The notes: generated from the sequence alone by a model not told the origin. DNA of 64,000 nucleotides from Burkholderia sp. BCC0322 (GCF_902833045.1 NZ_CADFDU010000004.1:558001-622000), one strand, 5' to 3'. Shown: positions 11,456-21,102, numbered from the stretch's first letter. A program made the numbers and translations.

Positions 11456-12490
11456 ATGAAGCAGGAAGACAAGGGAACCGTCGCGATCAGCCTCGTCGCT
11501 TACAGCGTCGCGCTCGCAACCCGGCGCGGCGTCGCGGCCGAGCCGCTGCTCGCGCAAGCCGGCATCGCACCCGCGCTGCTCGGGCAGCCGCGCGCACGCG
11601 TGTCCGCGCAGCAATACGGCGCGCTGTGGAACGCGATCGCGCGCGCGCTCGACGACGAGTTTTTCGGGCAGGATCGCCACCCGATGCGCAGCGGCAGCTT
11701 CATCGCGATGAGCCAGGCGGCGCTGTCCGCGCGCGACGGCCTGCATGCGATGGCGCGCGCGGTGAATTTCATGCATTGCGTGCTCGACGACCTGCACGCG
11801 GAACTCGACGTGAACCCGCAGCGCGTGCGGCTGCGCTTCGTGCACCGCAACAACGGCGCGACGCCCGCGATGTTCACGTACGCGACCTATTTCATCATCG
11901 TCTACGGGCTCACCTGCTGGCTGATCGGGCGGCGCATCCCGCTGCTGCATGCGAGCTTTCGCTGCGACACGCCGCCCGCCGACCACGAATACCCGTCGAT
12001 GTTCTGTGACGACATGCGTTTCAACGAGCCCGATTCGTATGTCGATTTCGATCCCGAATTCGCGACGCTGCCGGTCGTGCAGAACGCGAAGACGCTGAAG
12101 ACGTTCCTGCGCAACGCGCCGGCGAGCTTCATCGTCAAGTACCGCAACCCGAACGCGCTCGCGCAGCGCGTGCGCGCGGTGCTGCGCGGGATGCCGCCCG
12201 CTTCCTGGCCGGGCGCGGGCGGGATGGCCGCGCGGCTGCACGTGGCCGAGGCCACGCTGCGCCGCAAGCTGCACCAGGAAGGCCACGCGTACCAGTCGAT
12301 CAAGGACACGCTGCGGCGCGATCTCGCGTTCGAGGCGCTGGCCGACCCCGCGCGCACGATCGCCGACGTCGCGGCTGCAACCGGTTTCGCGGAGCCGAGC
12401 GCGTTCTACCGCGCGTTCCGCAAATGGAGCGGGCGCAGCCCGGCCGACTATCGCGACGAAGTGCTCGCGCGGGGCGGCGGCGCGAGCTGA
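11456..12490 (+). CDS. AraC-family regulator, probable activator of the valine operon
   Basis: A 344-aa regulator with an N-terminal arabinose-binding-like domain (about 20-210) and a C-terminal pair of helix-turn-helix motifs (about 245-340; MAARLHVAEATLRRKLHQEG and IADVAAATGFAEPSAFYRAF). It diverges from the acyl-CoA dehydrogenase gene across 137 bp. In pseudomonads the mmsAB operon is controlled by an AraC-type activator (MmsR), so the position suggests the same job. That role is inferred. Confidence 0.85.
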   Translation: MKQEDKGTVAISLVAYSVALATRRGVAAEPLLAQAGIAPALLGQPRARVSAQQYGALWNAIARALDDEFFGQDRHPMRSGSFIAMSQAALSARDGLHAMARAVNFMHCVLDDLHAELDVNPQRVRLRFVHRNNGATPAMFTYATYFIIVYGLTCWLIGRRIPLLHASFRCDTPPADHEYPSMFCDDMRFNEPDSYVDFDPEFATLPVVQNAKTLKTFLRNAPASFIVKYRNPNALAQRVRAVLRGMPPASWPGAGGMAARLHVAEATLRRKLHQEGHAYQSIKDTLRRDLAFEALADPARTIADVAAATGFAEPSAFYRAFRKWSGRSPADYRDEVLARGGGAS

Positions 12491-12606
12491 AGCCGGCCGG
12501 CCGTCGTTTCGCGCTTTGTGTCGAAACCGCCTACTCTTTAAGTGTCGGGCTCACGCCCTTTCCGCCAGCCGGACGGCACGCGGCCGCGCGCCGCCCGGAC
12601 GCCTCG

Positions 12607-14169
12607 ATGCACTTTCACCGCCACGGGCCGTCGCCGGCGCCTGCCATGCCCGGCGGCCACCCACGTCACCCGCTGTCCGCGCGGGTCGCGCGCGCCGCGC
12701 TGTTCGCGGCGCTGCTCGTCGTGTGTGCCGCGGTCGCCGCGCCACCGCCCGCCGACGCGCTCGCCGCCCGCCCGGTAGTCGTGATCCCCATCAACGGCGC
12801 GATCGGGCCCGCCAGCGCCGATTTCATCGTGCGCTCGCTCGACCGCGCTGCCCGCCGGCATGCACCGCTCGCGATCCTGCAGCTCGACACGCCCGGCGGC
12901 CTCGACACGTCGATGCGGCAGATCATCAAGGCCATCCTGGGCTCGCCCGTACCGGTCGCCGCGTTCGTCGCGCCGGGCGGCGCGCGGGCCGCAAGCGCGG
13001 GCACCTATATCGTCTATGCCAGCCACTTCGCGGCGATGGCGCCCGGCACCAATCTCGGTGCGGCGTCGCCCGTGCAGTTCGGCATCGGCGGCGCCGCGCC
13101 GCCTGGCGGGAACCCTGCGGCACCGCGGGCGCCGGCCGCCACCCCGGGAGCGTCGGGGCCGTCCGATGCGGCCGCCGCGCAAGCCGCGCTGCCGACCGAT
13201 ACCCAATCGACCGAGATCCGCAAGGCGACGCAGGACGCCTCCGCCTATATCCGCGGCCTCGCGCAGTTGCGCGGGCGCAATGCCGAATGGGCCGAGCGCG
13301 CGGTGCGCGAGGCAGTGAGCCTGTCGGCGAACGAGGCGCGTGCGCAGCATGTGGTCGACCTGATCGCACAGGACCCGGCCGACCTCGCTCGCCAGCTCGA
13401 CGGCCGTAGCGCGACGACCACCGCCGGCACGGTGCGGCTCGCAACCGCGCATGCGCCGCTCGTCGTGGTCGAGCCCGACTGGCGCAGCCGCTTCCTGGCG
13501 ATCATCACCGACCCGAACGTCGCGCTGATCCTGCTGACGATCGGCATCTACGGCCTCTTCTTCGAGTTCGCGAACCCCGGCTTCGTGCTGCCGGGCGTGG
13601 TCGGCACGATCTGCCTGCTGGTCGGGCTGTTCGCGATGCAATTGCTGCCGATCAGCTATGCGGGCCTCGGCCTCGTGCTGCTCGGTCTCGGCTGCCTGGT
13701 CGCCGAGGCGTTCCTGCCGACCTTCGGCGTGCTCGGGTTCGGCGGAATCGTGTCGTTCACGATCGGCGCGCTGATGCTGATCGATACCGACGTGCCCGGC
13801 TACGGGATTCCGTGGCCCGTGATCGCGAGCCTCGCGCTCGGCGGCGGGCCGCTCGTCGCGGGCGTATCGAGCGTCGCGCTGCGCGCGCGCCGCCGCCCGG
13901 TCGTGACGGGCGCCGAGGCGATGGTCGGCAGCATCGGCGAAGTGCTCGACGATGGCCTGCTGGCCGACCAGCCGCACGGCGCGGCCGGGCCCGCACCGTC
14001 GGCCGCGGGCTGGGCGCGCGTGCACGGCGAGCGCTGGCGCGTCGCGAGCAGCGTGCCGCTCGCCGCCGGTTGCCGCGTGCGGGTCACCGGACGCCAGGGG
14101 CTGCTGCTCACCGTCGCCCCGCTGTACGACGTGCCGACGCAAGAACAACACCAGGGAGTCCCGTCATGA
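12607..14169 (+). CDS. NfeD-family membrane serine protease (ClpP-class)
   Basis: A long-form NfeD protein, 520 aa from ATG 12607 (an in-frame ATG at 12646 is an alternative). It has an N-terminal signal/anchor ([18 protein letters not shown]), a ClpP-like protease domain with the probable nucleophile Ser in [13 protein letters not shown], a low-complexity Ala/Pro insertion (about residues 160-200), 4-5 TM segments and a C-terminal OB-fold NfeD domain. Its stop overlaps the slipin start by 4 bp. NfeD proteins are known to pair with stomatin-like proteins in membrane quality control. Confidence 0.9.
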   Translation: MHFHRHGPSPAPAMPGGHPRHPLSARVARAALFAALLVVCAAVAAPPPADALAARPVVVIPINGAIGPASADFIVRSLDRAARRHAPLAILQLDTPGGLDTSMRQIIKAILGSPVPVAAFVAPGGARAASAGTYIVYASHFAAMAPGTNLGAASPVQFGIGGAAPPGGNPAAPRAPAATPGASGPSDAAAAQAALPTDTQSTEIRKATQDASAYIRGLAQLRGRNAEWAERAVREAVSLSANEARAQHVVDLIAQDPADLARQLDGRSATTTAGTVRLATAHAPLVVVEPDWRSRFLAIITDPNVALILLTIGIYGLFFEFANPGFVLPGVVGTICLLVGLFAMQLLPISYAGLGLVLLGLGCLVAEAFLPTFGVLGFGGIVSFTIGALMLIDTDVPGYGIPWPVIASLALGGGPLVAGVSSVALRARRRPVVTGAEAMVGSIGEVLDDGLLADQPHGAAGPAPSAAGWARVHGERWRVASSVPLAAGCRVRVTGRQGLLLTVAPLYDVPTQEQHQGVPS

Positions 14170-14939
14170 TCGGTTATACGTTCGGCTTCAGCAGCGTCCT
14201 GATCGTCTTCGCCGTCGCGCTGGTCGCGTCGTCGATCCGCATCTTCCGCGAGTACGAGCGCGGCGTCGTGTTCATGCTCGGCCGCTTTTGGAAAGTGAAG
14301 GGGCCGGGGCTCGTGCTGATCATCCCGATCGTCCAGCAGGCCGTGCGGATGGACCTGCGCACCGTCGTGTTCGACGTGCCGCCGCAGGACGTGATCACGC
14401 GCGACAACGTGTCGGTGAAGGTGAATGCGGTCGTGTATTTCCGCGTGGTCGATCCGGAGAAGGCGGTGATCCAGGTCGCGCGCTTCTTCGACGCGACCAG
14501 CCAGCTCTCGCAGACGACGCTGCGTTCGGTGCTCGGCAAGCACGAACTCGACGCGCTGCTCGCCGAGCGCGAGCAGCTGAATGCCGACATCCAGAAGACG
14601 CTCGACGCGCAAACGGATGCATGGGGGATCAAGGTGTCGACGGTCGAGATCAAGCACGTCGACCTGAACGAAACGATGATCCGCGCGATCGCGCGGCAGG
14701 CCGAGGCCGAGCGCGAGCGGCGCGCGAAGGTGATCCATGCGGAAGGCGAACTGCAGGCGTCGGAGAAGCTGCTGCAGGCCGCGCAAAAGCTCGCGCAGGA
14801 GCCGCAGGCGATGCAGCTGCGCTATCTGCAGACGCTGACGACGATCGCGGCGGACAAGAACTCGACGATCGTGTTTCCGCTGCCGATCGATTTGCTGGGC
14901 GCGTTGCTGGATCGGCTGGGCCCGCCGAGCGCGCGCTGA
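14166..14939 (+). CDS. Slipin / stomatin-like SPFH membrane protein
   Basis: A 257-aa SPFH/band-7 protein: one N-terminal TM segment ([20 protein letters not shown]), then the SPFH domain (about 30-190; [34 protein letters not shown]), then a coiled-coil tail rich in Ala, Glu and Arg. ATG 14166 overlaps the NfeD stop (ATGA), and the longer upstream reading frame is rejected. It likely forms the membrane scaffold partner of the NfeD protease. Confidence 0.93.
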   Translation: MIGYTFGFSSVLIVFAVALVASSIRIFREYERGVVFMLGRFWKVKGPGLVLIIPIVQQAVRMDLRTVVFDVPPQDVITRDNVSVKVNAVVYFRVVDPEKAVIQVARFFDATSQLSQTTLRSVLGKHELDALLAEREQLNADIQKTLDAQTDAWGIKVSTVEIKHVDLNETMIRAIARQAEAERERRAKVIHAEGELQASEKLLQAAQKLAQEPQAMQLRYLQTLTTIAADKNSTIVFPLPIDLLGALLDRLGPPSAR

Positions 14940-15020
14940 GACGCGCGTTTCCCGGCCGGCGCGACGCCGCCGTCGATCCCGATGGACGCCGGGCCACGAC
15001 GGCCCGGCATCCGGCGCACG

Positions 15021-16298
15021 TCAAGCCAGCAGCTTGCGCTCGGTCTTGCCGTACTTGATCGACTTCTCGTCCGGAATCATCAGGCCCGTGTGCTCGTCGC
15101 GGCCCTGCAGCAGGAAGCGCGCATCCGGCTTGCCGATCTGCTCGGCCGCGAGCTTGCTGTCCGCGCCGATCTCGCCCTTCTTCATCCGGTTGACGATCAC
15201 GCCGGCCGCGGTGTCCTTGAAGTCGCGCAGCATCCACGCGTCGCCGTCGCTGTCGCCGAACACCAGCAGCGGGCCGTAGCCCTTCCTCGACTCGAGGACG
15301 TTGCGGATGCCCACCGTCTTGCCGGGCCCCCAGTTGAAATGCCAGCCGGCCGGATACGTGCTGGTGTACTTGCCGTCCTGCATGTCGAGGCGCAGGCCGA
15401 TCACGTTCCCGGGCGGCACGCCGTAGCCATAGTTCGGATTGCCGGCGAACACGCGCACGACATCGTCGAGCGACGCGGTGCTCACGTACACGTCGATGCC
15501 GTTCGCGCGCAGCGTGTGCATCACCGCGCGGATTTCCTCATGAATGCGGATGCCGTGGAAATGCGTGTCGGCCACCACGCCGGCCTTGCCCGGCAGCGTC
15601 TTCGGGCTTTCGTAGCGAACCTTGCGCAGCGCGTCGCCGATACCGTAGTTGTTCGACGCTTCCGCCATCGCCTGCAACTCGGCGGTCGTCATGTTCTTGT
15701 AGAAATAGATGATCCACTTGTAGCCGATCTCGAGCGGGTGCGTATCGCAGATCGCGTCGTACATGAAGTACAGCTTCGCGCGGAAATCCTTGAACTGATC
15801 GGTCTCGCGAATCTCGTCGAGGCTCTTGTCTCCGCCGAATCCCTTGTAGTTCGCGTAGAGCCAGCGATAGTCGGATTCGACGTCGGCGGCGAGGTCTTCC
15901 ATCGTCACCGGCTTGCCGTCGATCGTCGTGTAGTCCTTCATGAACGCGCCCTTCGGCACGTCCTTCCACATCACGTCGACGAATTCGTCCGGCGTCAGCT
16001 TGTACTGCAGATGGTTGATCTGGTACATCAGCAACGCCTCTTCGCAGTCGTTCATGATGCACGTGTTGTCCCAGTCGAACACCGCGTACGGGCGGCGCTT
16101 TTCGTCGTAGTGCGCACTCGCGACACCATGCCGGTCGATTACCGCCTGCAGGCGTGCGGCGTTGAACGGCGACCAGCGGCCCGGGTCCAGCGCATCCGGC
16201 GCGGTTGCGCGCTTCGCGTCGGCCGTGCCGGCCTTGAGCATCAGCGACGTCGCGGCGGTCGCCGCGGCAAGGGTGTTCATGAACTTGCGGCGTTGCAT
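15021..16298 (-). CDS. Tat-exported HAD-superfamily phosphatase
   Basis: A 425-aa periplasmic HAD hydrolase. The N-terminus MQRRKFMNTLAAATAATSL is a twin-arginine signal (RRKFM). HAD motif I is seen as DWDNT (about residues 94-98) and motif IV as VFGDSDGDAWML. A large cap region lies between them. Phosphorylcholine phosphatases have a similar size and export, but I cannot fix the substrate. A good SD (GGAGAGA) precedes ATG 16298. No neighbouring gene on the same strand suggests a pathway. Confidence 0.8.
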   Translation of the reverse strand: MQRRKFMNTLAAATAATSLMLKAGTADAKRATAPDALDPGRWSPFNAARLQAVIDRHGVASAHYDEKRRPYAVFDWDNTCIMNDCEEALLMYQINHLQYKLTPDEFVDVMWKDVPKGAFMKDYTTIDGKPVTMEDLAADVESDYRWLYANYKGFGGDKSLDEIRETDQFKDFRAKLYFMYDAICDTHPLEIGYKWIIYFYKNMTTAELQAMAEASNNYGIGDALRKVRYESPKTLPGKAGVVADTHFHGIRIHEEIRAVMHTLRANGIDVYVSTASLDDVVRVFAGNPNYGYGVPPGNVIGLRLDMQDGKYTSTYPAGWHFNWGPGKTVGIRNVLESRKGYGPLLVFGDSDGDAWMLRDFKDTAAGVIVNRMKKGEIGADSKLAAEQIGKPDARFLLQGRDEHTGLMIPDEKSIKYGKTERKLLA

Positions 16299-16913
16299 GG
16301 TCTCTCTCCGTGGAAATGTCGAATCTCGAATCGGCTGCGGTCGCTACCCCGCGCGGCGCACCGCGTGCCGGCGGCTCATCGGCGCGGCGAAGCCGGGGCG
16401 GCTTCGAACCGGGGGCGAATGATGTGACGAAATTATTTCGGCAATTTGACAACGTCACATCACGACACGACGGGGACTTGATCCGGCGCGACATGCCGGG
16501 CCGTCGCAAGGCGGTCGCACGCGCGGCCATCCGGGTCGGCGCTCGGCCCGCCTGTCCGACCACCTCCGACCGACGCCCCCGATCCATGCGCGTGCGCGCC
16601 TGCGGCCATCCGGCCAGGACCTCCGGAAACCTAGAGTCTCTCCTCCATTTCGGCCCTTCATTAGGACAAATCCTCACCCCCGGAGGCTGGCGCGCCACGC
16701 CGAACCGGCTATTATCATTACATCATTCAATGGCACATTAAATGCTGACTGAATAATTCGCACCGGGAACACCGGCGGATGCATTCCGGATCAGCACCCC
16801 GCTTTGCACCGGACCGGAGCGCGCTTTGCGTGGGACCGGCGTCAGTGCCGAAGCACCAACACCGGTCGACAAGCGCTGCCGCGCCCACTCCGGCCGACAT
16901 AGGGAGACACATC
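16299..16913. other. 615-bp intergenic region with a 10-bp inverted repeat
   Basis: There is no convincing gene here; the open frames are Arg/Pro-rich and lack ribosome binding sites. It separates divergent genes, the HAD phosphatase and the M24 peptidase, so it should contain both promoters. It is less GC-rich near 16420-16460. There, perfect arms TGATGTGACG (16420-16429) and CGTCACATCA (16453-16462) flank an AT-rich 23-bp centre, about 120 bp upstream of the phosphatase start. This may be an operator. Confidence 0.5.
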
Positions 16914-17813
16914 ATGGCCGACCACCATCCGCTGCCGGAAGTCCACCTCGACGAACTGCCGCAATTCCGCGCGGTACAGCAACTGGCGTACCGCTGCGTC
17001 GAAACGGTCGGCGCGATGCTCTACCCCGGCATCACCGAAAAGGAAGCCGCGCGCCTGCTGACCGAATGGCTGCAGGACAACGGCGTGCACGACTGGCTGC
17101 ACAAGCCGTTCGCGTGGTTCGGCGACCGCACCGCATTCGAGGGTTTCTCGGGCCTCAAGCACATGGGCGGCTTCAATCTCGCGTTCTTCCCGAGCAACCG
17201 GCAGCTCGAGACCGACATGCCGGTGATCCTCGACGTCGCGCCGGTACTCGACGGCATCGTCGCCGACGTCGGCTACGCGCACTGCCTTGGCCGCAACCCG
17301 ATCCTCGAACAGTTGCAGGACGACCTGATGGACCACCGCGACATGATCGTGCGGCTCGTGAAGGAGCGCCGGTCGATGGCCGAGGTCGCGCAGGAGGTCG
17401 ACGGGCTGTGCCGCCGCCAGGGTGTCGAGCCGCGCCACAAGGCCTATCCGTTCAAGGTGCTCGCGCATCGCGTCGCGAAGATCCACAAGCTGTCGAAGCC
17501 GCGCTTCGTCGCGCGCTTCGGGCTGAACGCGACGCGCAACCTGCTGCTGGACCAGGGCCGCGCGGCGAAACGGCAAGGCTGGTCGCCGCTGTGGTCGATC
17601 GACCGCCGCTCCGAGCATGCGCCCGTGCCGGGCCTGTGGGCGGTCGAGCCGCACCTCGGCTTCGCCGGCGTCGGCGCGAAATTCGAGGAGCTGCTCGTGA
17701 TCACCGACGACGACGCGTACTGGCTCGACGAAGACCTGCCGCACGTGCGCCGCTGGCAGCGCCGCCAGGCCGAGCGTATGCAGGCCGTCGCGACCGTGCC
17801 GGCCGCCGCCTGA
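16914..17813 (+). CDS. M24-family metallopeptidase (aminopeptidase P/prolidase-like)
   Basis: A 299-aa pita-bread-fold protein. The five metal ligands of the family can be placed as Asp107 (ILDVAP), Asp118 (VADVGY), His185 (LAHRV), Glu245 (AVEPHL) and Glu258 or Glu259 (KFEELLV), so it is probably an active dinuclear metallopeptidase. The start is ATG 16914 with SD AGGGAGA 8 nt upstream; the frame is open further 5' but without an SD. It is the first of three same-strand genes with short gaps (52 and 30 bp), probably one operon. The substrate is unknown. Confidence 0.8.
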   Translation: MADHHPLPEVHLDELPQFRAVQQLAYRCVETVGAMLYPGITEKEAARLLTEWLQDNGVHDWLHKPFAWFGDRTAFEGFSGLKHMGGFNLAFFPSNRQLETDMPVILDVAPVLDGIVADVGYAHCLGRNPILEQLQDDLMDHRDMIVRLVKERRSMAEVAQEVDGLCRRQGVEPRHKAYPFKVLAHRVAKIHKLSKPRFVARFGLNATRNLLLDQGRAAKRQGWSPLWSIDRRSEHAPVPGLWAVEPHLGFAGVGAKFEELLVITDDDAYWLDEDLPHVRRWQRRQAERMQAVATVPAAA

Positions 17814-17865
17814 CGCCCGACGCGAACGCGCCCTTCCTCCCGAATCCCTGAACGACGGACTCACG

Positions 17866-19653
17866 ATGCAGCCTCTTTCCGACGAAGCGCCGCTGGCCCT
17901 GTTCGAATCGGTTCATAGCGAAACGGCGGTCGCCTCCGGCGACCTGACGCTCGCGGTCAGGACCTGGGGCGACCCGGCCCGCTCGCCGGTCGTGCTCGTG
18001 CACGGCTATCCCGACGACAGCAGCGTCTGGCAGCACGTCGCGCCGCTGCTCGCGCGCAAGCACTACGTGATCGCGTACGACGTGCGCGGTGCGGGCCTGT
18101 CCGGCGTGCCGACGCGCACGGCCGACTACCACCTCGCGAAGCTGACCGACGACTTCGTCGCGGTGATCGACGCGCTCTGCCCCGGCCGCGCCGTGCACCT
18201 GATCGCGCACGACTGGGGCTCGATCCAGGGCTGGGAGTTCGTCACCGATTCGCGCCTGGCCGGCCGCATCGCGTCGTACACGTCGTGCTCGGGGCCGTGC
18301 CTCGATCACGTCGGCTTCTGGCTGCGCGAGCGCGTGCTGCACCCGACACCCGCGTCGCTCGCCAAGCTCGGCGGCCAGCTCGTGCGCTCGTGGTACGTGT
18401 ACCTGTTCCACCTGCCGCTCATCCCCGAACTCGGCTGGCGGCTGTGGCTCGGCCGTGCGTGGCCGCGCCTGCTGCGCCGGCTCGAGAAAACGCCCGCCGC
18501 GCCGCGCCCGACGCAGGCCGATGATGGCGCGCGCGGCGTGCGCCTCTATCGCGCGAACTTCATCCGCTGCCTGTTCGCGCCGCGCGAACGCTACGCGCAT
18601 GCGCCGGTGCAGACGATCGTGCCGCTCGGCGACAAATACGTGAGCCCCGCGCTGTCCGAGAACCTGTCGCGCTGGGTGCCGCAGTACTACCGCCGCGAGG
18701 TCGCGGCCGGCCACTGGCTGCCGCTCGCCGATCCGGCACGCTTCGCGGCTCTCGCCGGGCAACTGATCGACGCGGTCGAATCGGGCAACGAACCGCCCGC
18801 GCTCGCGAAGGCACGCCGCCGCGCAACGAGCGGCCGCTTCAGCGGCAAGGTCGCGGTGGTAACCGGCGCGGGCAGCGGCATCGGCCGCTGCGCGGCGCTC
18901 GCGTTCGCCCGCGAAGGCGCGACGATCGTTGCGTGCGACATCGACCTCGCGAGCGCCGAACGCACCGCGCTGCTGATCGGGTTGACCGGCGCGCAAGCGC
19001 ACGCGAAGCGCGTCGATGTCGGGTCCGCCGACGAAATGGAAGCGCTGGCGACGTGGGTCGGCAGCGAACTCGGCGGCGCGGACGTCGTGATCAACAACGC
19101 GGGCATCGGCATGGCCGGCGGCATCCTCGACACGAGCACGCGCCACTGGGAACGCATCCTGCACGTGAACCTGTGGGGCGTGATCCACGGCTCGCGGCTG
19201 TTCGCGCAGCAGATGGCCGCGCGCGGCACCGGCGGCCACATCGTCAACACCGCATCGGCCGCCGCGTTCGGGCCGTCGCGCGACCTGCCCGCGTATGCGA
19301 CGACGAAAGCCGCCGTGCTGATGCTCAGCGAATGCATGCGCGCGGAACTTGCGGAGCAAGGCATCGGCGTGACGGCCGTGTGCCCCGGCTTCGCGGAGAC
19401 CGGCATCATGGCGTCGACGCAATACGCGGGCGCCAATGCACAGGACGAAGCGCGGCTGCGCAAGCGCGCGACGAAGCTGTACCAGATGCGCGGCCTGAAA
19501 CCCGAAACCGTTGCGCAGGCGATGGTCGACGGCGTGCTGCGCAACCGCCCCGTCGTCGCGGTCGGCGGCGAGGCGCACGCGATGCGCTTCGTCGGCCGCT
19601 TCATGCCGTGGCTCGGCCGGATGATCGCCCGCGTCAGCATGGCATCGCATTGA
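17866..19653 (+). CDS. Fused alpha/beta-hydrolase and short-chain dehydrogenase
   Basis: A 595-aa two-domain protein. Residues about 20-305 form an alpha/beta hydrolase of the epoxide-hydrolase type, with oxyanion region HGYPDDSSVW and nucleophile elbow HDWGSIQG (Asp rather than Ser). Residues about 325-590 form an SDR with the cofactor motif TGAGSGIG, NNAG and the catalytic YATTK. This architecture resembles mycobacterial EphD. It probably acts on a hydrophobic epoxide, alcohol or ketone; the true substrate is unknown. Confidence 0.88.
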   Translation: MQPLSDEAPLALFESVHSETAVASGDLTLAVRTWGDPARSPVVLVHGYPDDSSVWQHVAPLLARKHYVIAYDVRGAGLSGVPTRTADYHLAKLTDDFVAVIDALCPGRAVHLIAHDWGSIQGWEFVTDSRLAGRIASYTSCSGPCLDHVGFWLRERVLHPTPASLAKLGGQLVRSWYVYLFHLPLIPELGWRLWLGRAWPRLLRRLEKTPAAPRPTQADDGARGVRLYRANFIRCLFAPRERYAHAPVQTIVPLGDKYVSPALSENLSRWVPQYYRREVAAGHWLPLADPARFAALAGQLIDAVESGNEPPALAKARRRATSGRFSGKVAVVTGAGSGIGRCAALAFAREGATIVACDIDLASAERTALLIGLTGAQAHAKRVDVGSADEMEALATWVGSELGGADVVINNAGIGMAGGILDTSTRHWERILHVNLWGVIHGSRLFAQQMAARGTGGHIVNTASAAAFGPSRDLPAYATTKAAVLMLSECMRAELAEQGIGVTAVCPGFAETGIMASTQYAGANAQDEARLRKRATKLYQMRGLKPETVAQAMVDGVLRNRPVVAVGGEAHAMRFVGRFMPWLGRMIARVSMASH

Positions 19654-19683
19654 CGGCGCACGACGCCGCACAGGGAGACACAG

Positions 19684-20589
19684 ATGACCGATACCGCCGA
19701 CTATCACCAGATCAAGGCCCGGCACGTGAAGTTCGACTTCAGCGACACGCCGATCACCTGGGTGCCGAACGACCCGGGCAGCACGCACATCATCAACACG
19801 CTGAACCTGCTGTTCCCGGAAGGCGAGCTGTGGTTCTGCCGCGTGTACAACAAGGCATTGCCGCTGATCACCGATGCGCGCCTGCGTGACGAGGCCGAAG
19901 GCTTCCTGCGGCAGGAAGCCGTGCATTCGCGTTCGCACGGCGGCGTGCTCAAGCACTACTACGACCGGCACGGGATCGACACGAAGCCGTTCACGCAGAA
20001 GCTCAACCGCCTCTTCACGCGCGTGCTCGGCGAACAGCCGCTCGGGCTGAAGATCGGCCACACGCGTTTCTGGCTGCGCCAGCAGCTCGCGGTGATCGCG
20101 TCGCTCGAGCATTTCTTCGGCTATCTCGGCAACTGGGTGCTCAACGCGCACGGGCTGGACGAAGGAAAGGCCGACCCGACGATGGTCGACTTGCTGCGCT
20201 GGCACGGTGCGGAGGAAGTCGAGCACCGCACGGTCGCGTTCGACATCTACCGGCACATGGGCGGCAGCTACCCGGAGCGCTGCGTGCACATGGCGTTCGT
20301 GATCCTGCTGCTGCTCTACTACATCACTACAGGCGCGAAGTTCATGTACCGGCGCGATCCGGCCGCCGGCCGCTACCCGGGTTTCGTGCTCGCGTGGTGG
20401 CAGGGTTCGCGGCGCGGGCACCTGCCGTCGTTCTGGAAGGTGATCGGCGCGGCGCTGCGCTATTTCAAGCCGAGCTACACGCCGCACCACGAGGGCTCGA
20501 CCGAACAGGCGCTCGCCTACCTCGCCCGCTCGCCGGCCGCGCAGGCGGCTGCGCACGGCGGCAACTGGGGCACGACGAAGGGCGCCTGA
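19684..20589 (+). CDS. Membrane-associated metal-dependent hydrolase (PF10118-like)
   Basis: A 301-aa protein with a His/Glu pattern typical of the PF10118 metal-dependent hydrolases: EAVHSRSHGGVLKHYY, EHFFGYLGNW and GAEEVEHRTVAFDIY. One clear TM segment (MAFVILLLLYYITTG) lies at about 201-215. It starts at ATG 19684 with SD GGGAGA. It follows the hydrolase-SDR fusion by 30 bp and is probably in the same lipid- or xenobiotic-related operon. A strong hairpin follows at 20606-20628. Confidence 0.8.
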   Translation: MTDTADYHQIKARHVKFDFSDTPITWVPNDPGSTHIINTLNLLFPEGELWFCRVYNKALPLITDARLRDEAEGFLRQEAVHSRSHGGVLKHYYDRHGIDTKPFTQKLNRLFTRVLGEQPLGLKIGHTRFWLRQQLAVIASLEHFFGYLGNWVLNAHGLDEGKADPTMVDLLRWHGAEEVEHRTVAFDIYRHMGGSYPERCVHMAFVILLLLYYITTGAKFMYRRDPAAGRYPGFVLAWWQGSRRGHLPSFWKVIGAALRYFKPSYTPHHEGSTEQALAYLARSPAAQAAAHGGNWGTTKGA

Positions 20590-20605
20590 ACGGGTTTCCT
20601 GCCGG

Positions 20606-20628
20606 TTCGGCGGGCGGCGCCCGCCGAA
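20606..20628 (+). terminator. GC-rich hairpin after the metal-dependent hydrolase gene
   Basis: Perfect 10-bp arms TTCGGCGGGC and GCCCGCCGAA around a 3-nt GGC loop, 16 bp after the stop codon. There is no T-tract, so termination efficiency is uncertain. Confidence 0.55.
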
Positions 20629-20667
20629 ATGCGTACAATCGCGGCTTCATTTCCCGGAGGTGCCGCG

Positions 20668-20955
20668 ATGGCCATGAAGAAAACCGATCTCGAAAAGAAC
20701 AAGGCGCTCAAGCTGACGCACGCGATGAAGCAGTCGAACGCCGCGCGTTTCGGCAAGGGCGCCGAAGAAGCGGTCAAGCTCGACCGCCGCGCGCAGCGCA
20801 AGCTCGACCAGGAACAGGGCCTCGTGCCGTTCGCCTGCAAGCTCAACGCCGAACTCGTCGAACAGCTCAAGGCCCGCGCGGCCACGCACCCGGAAGGGAT
20901 GACGGGCCTGCTGTCCGAGCTGCTCGTGAACGGGCTCGCGCAACGCGACGCGTGA
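20668..20955 (+). CDS. Small conserved-looking hypothetical protein (95 aa)
   Basis: The start is ATG 20668 with SD GGAGG at 20656-20660, 7 nt upstream. The protein is Lys/Arg-rich in its first 50 residues and ends in a region (LVPFACKLNAELVEQLKARA, then MTGLLSELLVNGL) that resembles a ribbon-helix-helix fold. A DNA-binding role is possible but not shown. I do not recognise the family. Codon usage matches the neighbours. Confidence 0.7.
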   Translation: MAMKKTDLEKNKALKLTHAMKQSNAARFGKGAEEAVKLDRRAQRKLDQEQGLVPFACKLNAELVEQLKARAATHPEGMTGLLSELLVNGLAQRDA

Positions 20956-20979
20956 CCGCCAAGTGTCTCGAAATTTCCG

Positions 20980-21008
20980 TTGACATTGCTGCGCTGCCAC
21001 GACACACT
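20980..21008 (+). promoter_or_regulatory. Promoter of the first DUF2917 module
   Basis: TTGACA (20980-20985), then a 17-bp spacer, then CACACT (21003-21008). The same arrangement is found exactly 688 bp downstream (TTGACA 21668-21673, CAAACT 21691-21696). The expected transcription start falls at or within 1 nt of ATG 21016, so the leader ORF could be translated leaderless. The -10 hexamer is weak. Confidence 0.6.
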
Positions 21009-21015
21009 CGTTCGC

Positions 21016-21102
21016 ATGCCTACGCTCAAGCCCGCCGCCATCGCGCATAAAAACCGAGTGAACGCCCACCCGCGGCGATCACCGGAGGCGCTTGTGCGTT
21101 AG
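21016..21102 (+). CDS. Putative 28-aa leader peptide, copy 1
   Basis: A 29-codon ORF (ATG 21016 to TAG 21100-21102), beginning MPT and ending PEALVR. It starts where the transcript should begin and stops 27 nt before the intrinsic terminator at 21129-21161. An ORF of identical length sits in the same place in the second module. Alternatively GGAGG at 21084-21088 could serve GTG 21094, giving a minimal GTG-CGT-TAG ORF. Translation is inferred, not shown; the transcript may instead be a non-coding RNA. Confidence 0.45.
   Translation: MPTLKPAAIAHKNRVNAHPRRSPEALVR

Noticed and set aside
17701-20556. Minus-strand open frame of 951 codons opposite the M24/hydrolase-SDR set
   Set aside because: The sense-strand genes have full domains and SDs; this frame has neither.
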